Shown: positions 53,775-64,000 of the stretch, piece after piece
Layout of the letters: each line of letters opens with the position of its first letter
Numbering within the stretch: position 1 is the stretch's first letter
NCBI GenBank assembly: GCA_033782935.1
Contig: JAWQEG010000135.1
Span: forward strand, 2,296,501-2,360,500
Origin: Petrolisthes cinctipes
Lineage: Eukaryota > Arthropoda > Malacostraca > Decapoda > Porcellanidae
Direction of reading: 5' to 3'
DNA: 64,000 nucleotides
Translations under genes and position numbers: made by a program
The notes under the pieces: model-generated
What the model saw: only the letters and a program-made list of their open reading frames with translations
Databases searched by the model: none
What the model was told of the DNA's origin: nothing

Positions 53775-56700
53775 AGCATGTTTTAAGCCTATATTTTGAA
53801 AATATTCTAGCACTGAGTAGGCATGTACAGATTGCTTCTGGGACCCCAAAATATTGAATTTTCGGGTGTTTTGAGCCTGAATTTGAGATATAAACGGGTA
53901 CAGAGGATACATGCACATATTGACTTTGGGCATCTAAAATATCGATTTTCAGCATGTTCTGGGCCTGAATTTTGAAAATACTCTAACACGGAGTAGGCAT
54001 GTACAGATTGCTTCAGGGACCCCAAAATATTAAATTTTCGGGTGTTTTGAGCCTGAATTTGAGATATAAACGGGTACTGAAGATGCATGCACATATCGAC
54101 TTTTGTGCACCTAAAAGATCGATTTTCAGTATGTTTTGAGCATGTATTTTGAAAATACTCTAACACGGAGTAGGCATGTACAGATCGCTTATGGGACCCC
54201 TAAATATCGAATTTTCGGGTGTTTTGGGACTGAATTTGAGATATCGACTTTTTGGCACCTAAAAGATCGATTTTTAGCATGTTTTTAGCCTATATTTTGA
54301 AAATATTCTAGCACTGAGTAGGCATGTACAGATTGATTCTGGGACCCCAAAATATTGAATTTTAGGGTGTTTTGAGCCTGAATTTGAGATATAAACGGGT
54401 ACAGAGGATACATGCACATATTGACTTTGGGCACCAAAAATATCGATTTTCAGCATATTTTGGGCCTGAATTTTGAAAATACTCTAACACGGAATAGGCA
54501 TGTACAGATTGCTTCTGGGACCCCAAAATATCGAATTTTCGGGTGTTTTGAGCCTGAATTTGAGATATAAACGGGTACTGAAGATGCATGCACATATCGA
54601 CTTTTGTGCACCTAAAAGATCGATTTTCAGTATGTTTTGAGCATGTATTTTGAAAATACTCTAACACGGAGTAGGCTTCTGGGACCCCTAAATATCGAAT
54701 TTTCGGGTGTTTTGGGACTGAATTTGAGATATCGACTTTTTGGCACCTAAAAGATCGATTTTTAGCATGTTTTTAGCCTATATTTTGAAAATATTCTAGC
54801 ACTGGGTAGGCATGTACAGATTGCTTCTGGGACCCAAAAATATTGAATTTTCGGGTGTTTTGAGGCTGAATTTGAGATATAAACGGGTACAGAAGATACA
54901 TGCACATATTGACTTTGGGCACCAAAAATATCGATTTTCAGCATGTTTTGGGCCTGAATTTTGAAAATACTCTAACACGGAGTAGGCATGTACAGATCGC
55001 TTCTGGGACCCCAAAATATCGAATTTTCGGGTGTTTAGGGCCAGAATTTGAGATATAAACGGGTACAGAAGATGCATGCACATATCGACTTTTGGGCACC
55101 TAAAAGATCGATTTTCAGTATGTTTTTGGCCTGTATTTTGAAAATACTCTAACACGGAGTAGGCATGTACAGATACCTTCTGGGACCTCTAAATATCGAA
55201 TTTTCGGGTGTTTTAGGACTGAATTTGAGATATCGATTTTTTGGCACCTAAAATGTCGATATTTAGCATGTTTTTAGCCTATATTTTGAAAATATTCTAG
55301 CACTGTGTAGGCATGTACAGATTGCTTCTGGGACCCCAAAATATTGAATTTTCGGGTGTTTTGAGCCTGAATTTGAGATATAAACGGGTACAGAAGATAC
55401 ATGCACATATTGACTTTGGGCATCTAAAATATCGATTTTCAGCATGTTTTGGGCCTATATTTTGAAAATACTCTAACACTGAGTAGGCATGTACAGATTG
55501 CTTCTGGGACCCCAAAATATTGAATTTTCGGGTGTTTTGAGCCTGAATTTGAGATATAAACGGGTACTGAAGATGCATGCACATATCGACTTTTGTGCAC
55601 CTAAAAGATCGATTTTCAGTATGTTTTGAGCATGTATTTTGAAAATACTCTAACACGGAGTAGGCATGTACAGATCGCTTCTGGGACCCCTAGATATCGA
55701 ATTTTCGGGTGTTTGGGACTGAATTTGAGATATCGACTTTTTGGCACCTAAAAGATCGATTTTTAGCATGTTTTTAGCCTATATTTTGAAAATATTCTAG
55801 CACTGAGTAGGCATGTACAGATTGCTTCTGGGACCCCAAAATATTGAATTTTCGGGTGTTTTGAGCCTGAATTTGAGATATAAACGGGTACAGAAGATAT
55901 ATGCACATATTGACTTTGGGCACCAAAAATATCGATTTTCAGCATGTTTTGGGCCTGAATTTTGAAAATACTCTAACACGGAGTAGGCATGTACAGATCG
56001 CTTCTGGGACCCCAAAATATCGAATTTTCGGGTGTTTAGGGCCAGAATTTGAGATATAAACGGGTACAGAAGATGCATGCACATATCGACTTTTGGGCAC
56101 CTAAAAGATCGATTTTCAGTATGTTTTTGGCCTGTATTTTGAAAATACTCTAACACGGAGTAGGCATGTACAGATACCTTCTGGGACCTCTAAATATCGA
56201 ATTTTAGGGTGTTTTGGGACTGAATTTGAGATATCGATTTTTTGGCACCTAAAATGTCGATTTTTAGCATGTTTTTAGCCTATATTTTGAAAATATTCTA
56301 GCACTGTGTAGGCATGTACAGATTGCTTTTGGGACCCCAAAATATTGAATTTTCGGGTGTTTTGAGCCTGAATTTGAGATATAAACGGGTACAGAAGATA
56401 CATGCACATATTGACTTTGGGCATCTAAAATATCGATTTTCAGCATGTTTTGGGCCTGTATTTTGAAAATACTCTAACACTGAGTAGGCATGTACAGATT
56501 GCTTCTGGGACCCCAAAATATTGAATTTTCGGGTGTTTTGAGCCTGAATTTGAGATATAAACGGGTACAGAAGATGCATGCACATATCGACTTTTGGGCA
56601 CCTAAAAGATCGATTTCAGTATGTTTTTGGCTTGTATTTTGAAAATACTCTAACACGGAGTAGGCATGTACAGATACCTTCTGGGACCTCTAAATATCGA

Positions 56701-57942
56701 ATTTTCGGGTGTTTTGGGACTGAATTTGAGATATCGATTTTTTGGCACCTAAAATGTCGATTTTTAGCATGTTTTTAGCCTATATTTTGAAAATATTCTA
56801 GCACTGTGTAGGCATGTACAGATTGCTTCTGGGACCCCAAAATATTGAATTTTCGGGTGTTTTGAGCCTGAATTTGAGATATAAACGGGTACAGAAGATA
56901 CATGCACATATTGACTTTGGGCATCTAAAATATCGATTTTCAGCATGTTTTTGGCCTGTATTTTGAAAATACTCTAACACTGAGTAGGCATGTACAGATT
57001 GCTTCTGGGACCCCAAAATATTGAATTTTCGGGTGTTTTGAGCCTGAATTTGAGATATAAACGGGTACAGAAGATACATGCACATATTGACTTTGGGCAC
57101 CAAAAATATCGATTTTCAGCATGTTTTGGGCCTGAATTTTGAAAATACTCTAACACGGAGTAGGCATGTACAGATCGCTTCTGGGACCCCAAAATATCGA
57201 ATTTTCGGGTGTTTTGAGCCTGAATTTGAGATATAAACGAGTACAGAAGATGCATGCACATATCGACTTTTGGGCACCTAAAAGATCGATTTCAGTATGT
57301 TTTTGGCTTGTATTTTGAAAATACTCTAACACGGAGTAGGCATGTACAGATACCTTCTGGGACCTCTAAATATCGAATTTTCGGGGGTTTTGGGACTGAA
57401 TTTGAGATATCGATTTTTTGGCACCTAAAATATCGATTTTTAGCATGTTTTTAGCCTATATTTTGAAAATATTCTAGCACTGTGTAGGCATGTACAGATT
57501 GCTTCTGGGACCCCAAAATATTGAATTTTCGGGTGTTTTGAGCCTGAATTTGAGATATAAACGGGTACAGAAGATACATGCACATATTGACTTTGGGCAC
57601 CAAAAATATCGATTTTCAGCATGTTTTGGGCCTGAATTTTGAAAATACTCTAACACGGAGTAGGCATGTACAGATCGCTTCTGGAACCCCAAAATATCGA
57701 ATTTTCGGGTGTTTAGGGCCAGAATTTGAGATATAAACGGGTACAGAAGATGCATGCACATATCGACTTTTGGGCACCTAAAAGATCGATTTTCAGTATG
57801 TTTTTGGACTGAATTTTGAAAATACTCTAACACGGAGTAGGCATGTACAGATACCTTCTGGGACCTCTAAATATCGAATTTTAGGGTGTTTTGGGACTGA
57901 ATTTGAGATATCGACTTTTTGGCACCTAAAAGATCGATTTGT
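53775..57942 (+). repeat. Super-HOR copy 4, expanded to 4,168 bp
   Basis: HOR lengths are 501, 488, 501, 500, 501, 500, 676 and 501. The extra 676-bp unit (56766) is a four-monomer HOR that ends with a second CGATTTCAG marker (about 57,286). The reference length plus this unit is 3,492 + 676 = 4,168. Confidence 0.88.
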
Positions 57943-60900
57943 AGCATGTTTTTAGCCTATATTTTGAAAATATTCTAGCACTGAGTAGGCATGTACAGAT
58001 TGCTTCTGGGACCCCAAAATATTGAATTTTCGGGTGTTTTGAGCCTGAATTTGAGATATAAACGGGTACAGAGGATACATGCACATATTGACTTTGGGCA
58101 TCTAAAATATCGATTTTCAGCATGTTCTGGGCCTGAATTTTGAAAATACTCTAACACGGAGTAGGCATGTAAAGATTGCTTCAGGGACCCCAAAATATTA
58201 AATTTTCGGGTGTTTTGAGCCTGAATTTGAGATATAAACGGGTACTGAAGATGCATGCACATATCGACTTTTGTGCACCTAAAAGATCGATTTTCAGTAT
58301 GTTTTGAGCATGTATTTTGAAAATACTCTAACACGGAGTAGGCATGTACAGATCGCTTATGGGACCCCTAAATATCGAATTTTCGGGTGTTTTGGGACTG
58401 AATTTGAGATATCGACTTTTTGGCACCTAAAAGATCGATTTTTAGCATGTTTTTAGCCTATATTTTGAAAATATTCTAGCACTGAGTAGGCATGTACAGA
58501 TTGATTCTGGGACCCCAAAATATTGAATTTTAGGGTGTTTTGAGCCTGAATTTGAGATATAAACGGGTACAGAGGATACATGCACATATTGACTTTGGGC
58601 ACCAAAAATATCGATTTTCAGCATATTTTGGGCCTGAATTTTGAAAATACTCTAACACGGAATAGGCATGTACAGATTGCTTCTGGGACCCCAAAATATC
58701 GAATTTTCGGGTGTTTTGAGCCTGAATTTGAGATATAAACGGGTACTGAAGATGCATGCACATATCGACTTTTGTGCACCTAAAAGATCGATTTTCAGTA
58801 TGTTTTGAGCATGTATTTTGAAAATACTCTAACACGGAGTAGGCTTCTGGGACCCCTAAATATCGAATTTTCGGGTGTTTTGGGACTGAATTTGAGATAT
58901 CGACTTTTTGGCACCTAAAAGATCGATTTTTAGCATGTTTTTAGCCTATATTTTGAAAATATTCTAGCACTGGGTAGGCATGTACAGATTGCTTCTGGGA
59001 CCCAAAAATATTGAATTTTCGGGTGTTTTGAGGCTGAATTTGAGATATAAACGGGTACAGAAGATACATGCACATATTGACTTTGGGCACCAAAAATATC
59101 GATTTTCAGCATGTTTTGGGCCTGAATTTTGAAAATACTCTAACACGGAGTAGGCATGTACAGATCGCTTCTGGGACCCCAAAATATCGAATTTTCGGGT
59201 GTTTAGGGCCAGAATTTGAGATATAAACGGGTACAGAAGATGCATGCACATATCGACTTTTGGGCACCTAAAAGATCGATTTTCAGTATGTTTTTGGCCT
59301 GTATTTTGAAAATACTCTAACACGGAGTAGGCATGTACAGATACCTTCTGGGACCTCTAAATATCGAATTTTCGGGTGTTTTAGGACTGAATTTGAGATA
59401 TCGATTTTTTGGCACCTAAAATGTCGATATTTAGCATGTTTTTAGCCTATATTTTGAAAATATTCTAGCACTGTGTAGGCATGTACAGATTGCTTCTGGG
59501 ACCCCAAAATATTGAATTTTCGGGTGTTTTGAGCCTGAATTTGAGATATAAACGGGTACAGAAGATACATGCACATATTGACTTTGGGCATCTAAAATAT
59601 CGATTTTCAGCATGTTTTGGGCCTGTATTTTGAAAATACTCTAACACTGAGTAGGCATGTACAGATTGCTTCTGGGACCCCAAAATATTGAATTTTCGGG
59701 TGTTTTGAGCCTGAATTTGAGATATAAACGGGTACTGAAGATGCATGCACATATCGACTTTTGTGCACCTAAAAGATCGATTTTCAGTATGTTTTGAGCA
59801 TGTATTTTGAAAATACTCTAACACGGAGTAGGCATGTACAGATCGCTTCTGGGACACCTAGATATCGAATTTTCGGGTGTTTGGGACTGAATTTGAGATA
59901 TCGACTTTTTGGCACCTAAAAGATCGATTTTTAGCATGTTTTTAGCCTATATTTTGAAAATATTCTAGCACTGAGTAGGCATGTACAGATTGCTTCTGGG
60001 ACCCCAAAATATTGAATTTTCGGGTGTTTTGAGCCTGAATTTGAGATATAAACGGGTACAGAAGATACATGCACATATTGACTTTGGGCACCAAAAATAT
60101 CGATTTTCAGCATGTTTTGGGCCTGAATTTTGAAAATACTCTAACACGGAGTAGGCATGTACAGATCGCTTCTGGGACCCCAAAATATCGAATTTTCGGG
60201 TGTTTAGGGCCAGAATTTGAGATATAAACGGGTACAGAAGATGCATGCACATATCGACTTTTGGGCACCTAAAAGATCGATTTTCAGTATGTTTTTGGCC
60301 TGTATTTTGAAAATACTCTAACACGGAGTAGGCATGTACAGATACCTTCTGGGACCTCTAAATATCGAATTTTAGGGTGTTTTGGGACTGAATTTGAGAT
60401 ATCGATTTTTTGGCACCTAAAATGTCGATTTTTAGCATGTTTTTAGCCTATATTTTGAAAATATTCTAGCACTGTGTAGGCATGTACAGATTGCTTTTGG
60501 GACCTCAAAATATTGAATTTTCGGGTGTTTTGAGCCTGAATTTGAGATATAAACGGGTACAGAAGATACATGCACATATTGACTTTGGGCATCTAAAATA
60601 TCGATTTTCAGCATGTTTTGGGCCTGTATTTTGAAAATACTCTAACACTGAGTAGGCATGTACAGATTGCTTCTGGGACCCCAAAATATTGAATTTTCGG
60701 GTGTTTTGAGCCTGAATTTGAGATATAAACGGGTACAGAAGATGCATGCACATATCGACTTTTGGGCACCTAAAAGATCGATTTCAGTATGTTTTTGGCT
60801 TGTATTTTGAAAATACTCTAACACGGAGTAGGCATGTACAGATACCTTCTGGGACCTCTAAATATCGAATTTTCGGGTGTTTTGGGACTGAATTTGAGAT

Positions 60901-61610
60901 ATCGATTTTTTGGCACCTAAAATGTCGATTTTTAGCATGTTTTTAGCCTATATTTTGAAAATATTCTAGCACTGTGTAGGCATGTACAGATTGCTTCTGG
61001 GACCCCAAAATATTGAATTTTCGGGTGTTTTGAGCCTGAATTTGAGATATAAACGGGTACAGAAGATACATGCACATATTGACTTTGGGCATCTAAAATA
61101 TCGATTTTCAGCATGTTTTTGGCCTGTATTTTGAAAATACTCTAACACTGAGTAGGCATGTACAGATTGCTTCTGGGACCCCAAAATATTGAATTTTCGG
61201 GTGTTTTGAGCCTGAATTTGAGATATAAACGGGTACAGAAGATACATGCACATATTGACTTTGGGCACCAAAAATATCGATTTTCAGCATGTTTTGGGCC
61301 TGAATTTTGAAAATACTCTAACACGGAGTAGGCATGTACAGATCGCTTCTGGGACCCCAAAATATCGAATTTTCGGGTGTTTAGGGCCAGAATTTGATAT
61401 ATAAACGAGTACAGAAGATGCATGCACATATCGACTTTTGGGCACCTAAAAGATCGATTTTCAGTATGTTTTTGGCCTGTATTTTGAAAATACTCTAACA
61501 CGGAGTATGCATGTACAGATACCTTCTGGGACCTCTAAATATCGAATTTTCGGGTGTTTTGGGACTGAATTTGAGATATCGATTTTTTGGCACCTAAAAT
61601 GTCGATTTTT
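57943..61610 (+). repeat. Super-HOR copy 5, types 1-6 plus tetramer
   Basis: HOR lengths are 501, 488, 501, 500, 501, 500 and 677. It follows copy 4 at +4,168 up to about 61,140, then its tetramer at 60934 ends without CGATTTCAG. Type 7 is not seen after it. A private change is CATGTAAAGATTG near 58,168. Confidence 0.85.
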
Positions 61611-64000
61611 AGCATGTTTTTAGCCTATATTTTGAAAATATTCTAGCACTGTGTAGGCATGTACAGATTGCTTCTGGGACCCCAAAATATTGAATTTTCG
61701 GGTGTTTTGAGGCTGAATTTGAGATATAAACGGGTACAGAAGATACATGCACATATTGACTTTGGGCATCTAAAATATCGATTTTCAGCATGTTTTGGGC
61801 CTGTATTTTGAAAATACTCTAACACTGAGTAGGCATGTACAGATTGCTTCTGGGACCCCAAAATATTGAATTTTCGGGTGTTTTGAGCCTGAATTTGAGA
61901 TATAAACGGGTACTGAAGATGCATGCACATATCGACTTTTGTGCACCTAAAAGATCGATTTTCAGTATGTTTTGAGCATGTATTTTGAAAATACTCTAAC
62001 ACGGAGTAGGCATGTACAGATCGCTTCTGAGACCCCTAAATATCGAATTTTCGGGTGTTTGGGACTGAATTTGAGATATCGACTTTTTGGCACCTAAAAG
62101 ATCGATTTTTAGCATGTTTTTAGCCTATATTTTGAAAATATTCTAGCACTGAGTAGGCATGTACAGATTAGTTCTGGGACCCCAAAATATTGAATTTTCG
62201 GGTGTTTTCAGCCTGAATTTGAGATATAAACGGGTACAGAAGATACATGCACATATTGACTTTGGGCACCAAAAATATCGATTTTCAGCATGTTTTGGGC
62301 CTAAATTTTGAAAATACTCTAACACGGAGTAGGCATGTACAGATCGCTTCTGGAACCCCAAAATATCGAATTTTCGGGTGTTTAGGGCCAGAATTTGAGA
62401 TATAAACGGGTACAGAAGATGCATGCACATATCGACTTTTGTGCACCTAAAAGATCGATTTTCAGTATGTTTTTGGCCTGTATTTTGAAAATACTCTAAC
62501 ACGGAGTAGGCATGTACAGATACCTTCTGGGACCTCTAAATATCGAATTTTCGGGTGTTTTGGGACTGAATTTGAGATATCGATTTTTTGGCACCTAAAA
62601 TGTCGATTTTCAACATGTTTTTAGCCTATATTTTGAAAATATTCTAGCACTGAGTAGGCATGTACAGATTGCTTCTGGGACCCCAAAATATTGAATTTTC
62701 GGGTGTTTTGAGCCTGAATTTGAGATATAAACGGGTACAGAGGATACATGCACATATTGACTTTGGGCACCAAAAATATCGATTTTCAGCATGTTTTGGG
62801 CCTGAATTTTGAAAATACTCTAACACGGAGTAGGCATGTACAGATCACTTCTGGGACCCCAAAATATCGAATTTTCGGGTGTTTTGAGCCTGAATTTGAG
62901 ATATAAACGGGTACAGAAGATGCATGCACATATCGACTTTTGGGCACCTAAAAGATCGATTTTCAGTATGTTTTTGGCCTGTATTTTGAAAATACTCTAA
63001 CACGGAGTAGGCATGTACAGATCGCTTATGGGACCCCTAAATATCGAATTTTCGGGTGTTTGGGACTGAATTTGAGATATCGACTTTTTGGCACCTAAAA
63101 GATCGATTTTTAGCATGTTTTTAGCCTATATTTTGAAAATATTCTAGCACTGAGTAGGCATGTACAGATTGCTTCTGGGACCCCAAAATATTGAATTTTC
63201 GGGTGTTTTGAGCCTGAATTTGAGATATAAACGGGTACAGAAGATACATGCACATATTGACTTTGGGCACCAAAAATATCGATTTTCAGCATGTTTTGGG
63301 CCTGAATTTTGAAAATACTCTAACACGGAGTAGGCATGTACAGATCGCTTCTGGGACCCCAAAATATCGAATTTTCGGGTGTTTAGGGCCAGAATTTGAG
63401 ATATAAACGGGTACAGAAGATGCATGCACATATCGACTTTTGGGCACCTAAAAGATCGATTTTCAGTATGTTTTTGGCCTGTATTTTGAAAATACTCTAA
63501 CACGGAGTAGGCATGTACAGATACCTTCTGGGACCTCTAAATATCGAATTTTAGGGTGTTTTGGGACTGAATTTGAGATATCGATTTTTTGGCACCTAAA
63601 ATGTCGATTTTTAGCATGTTTTTAGCCTATATTTTGAAAATATTCTAGCACTGTGTAGGCATGTACAGATTGCTTTTGGGACCCCAAAATATTGAATTTT
63701 CGGGTTTTTTGAGCCTGAATTTGAGATATAAACGGGTACAGAAGATACATGCACATATTGACTTTGGGCATCTAAAATATCGATTTTCAGCATGTTTTGG
63801 GCCTGTATTTTGAAAATACTCTAACACTGAGTAGGCATGTACAGATTGCTTCTGGGACCCCAAAATATTGAATTTTCGGGTGTTTTGAGCATGAATTTGA
63901 GATATAAACGGGTACAGAAGATGCATGCACATATCGACTTTTGGGCACCTAAAAGATCGATTTCAGTATGTTTTTGGCTTGTATTTTGAAAATACTCTAA
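61611..64000 (+). repeat. Right-end block, partly repeating 59,933-60,820
   Basis: HOR starts are 61611, 62111, 62612, 63112 and 63613, with the last unit cut by the window end. HORs at 63112 and 63613 match 59933 and 60434 at +3,179, including the CGATTTCAG marker near 63,957. The HORs at 62111 and 62612 have private changes (GATTAGTTCTGGG near 62,167 and TTTTCAACATG near 62,608). Confidence 0.82.

Larger units (their letters stand above)
1..64000 (+). repeat. Satellite DNA array, whole window
   Basis: The whole window is head-to-tail copies of one satellite family. The A-monomer start AGCATGTTTTTAGCC (or a close variant) recurs about 128 times, first at 39, 540, 1041 and 1542 and last at 63613. 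Every interval between starts is 309-677 bp, so there is no room for an inserted gene or transposon. All copies have the same orientation. The array runs off both ends of the window. Large homogeneous arrays with 160-180 bp monomers are known mainly from centromeres and pericentromeres of plants and animals, so a centromeric location is the leading inference, but no sequence feature proves it. The family is not one I recognise. Confidence 0.98.

Noticed and set aside
1..64000. CRISPR array
   Set aside because: There are no unique spacers. The whole unit of 148-177 bp is repeated, which is a satellite arrangement.
1..64000. Transposon or LTR fragments as origin of the repeat
   Set aside because: I saw no terminal repeats, target-site duplications, polypurine tract, primer-binding site or transposase/polymerase-like frame.

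Overview
The window is a single uninterrupted block of tandem satellite DNA. I found no protein-coding gene, RNA gene, transposon, microsatellite tract, telomere repeat or inversion in 64 kb. Every base can be placed in a monomer of one repeat family, and all monomers point the same way. A long homogeneous array with layered higher-order structure indicates a eukaryotic chromosome, most likely a centromeric or pericentromeric block. The 176-177 bp monomer falls in the size range typical of centromeric satellites in plants and some animals. I do not recognise the family and cannot name the organism.

Level 1 (monomers). The basic unit is A (176 bp), B (177 bp) and C (148 bp). C is a B-like monomer that lost 29 bp between two ATAT tracts. 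Each monomer has an AT-rich dyad (ATATTTTGAAAATAT or GTATTTTGAAAATAC). A and B, but not C, carry a TTGAGATATAAACGGGT element that partly resembles the CENP-B box.

Level 2 (higher-order repeat, HOR). A-B-C is repeated as a 501-bp unit. Counting occurrences of the A-monomer start gives about 128 units. Most are 500-501 bp. The rest are length variants: dimers of about 310-324 bp, 459, 469, 488, 489 and 491 bp forms, and tetramers of 636, 659, 668 and 676-677 bp.

Level 3 (super-HOR). From 43,799 onward, seven distinguishable HOR types recur in fixed order as a 3,492-bp unit, with later copies of 2,992 and 4,168 bp. Shortened versions of the same order lie at 10,371-18,389.

Level 4 (segmental duplications). 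These include a 2,454-bp tandem duplication (735-5,642), a 7,630/8,600-bp tandem duplication (18,390-34,619) with a nested 1,471-bp duplication, and a 1,814-bp duplication (39,475-43,102). There is also a dispersed pairing of about 34-35 kb: 34,361-54,700 repeats much of 1-19,300. Offsets between the two copies shift in steps that are mostly whole monomers or HORs.

The picture is of an array turning over by unequal exchange or replication-based amplification at several scales. Its history can be read from shared rare variants. Whether it is bound by centromeric histone cannot be told from sequence alone.
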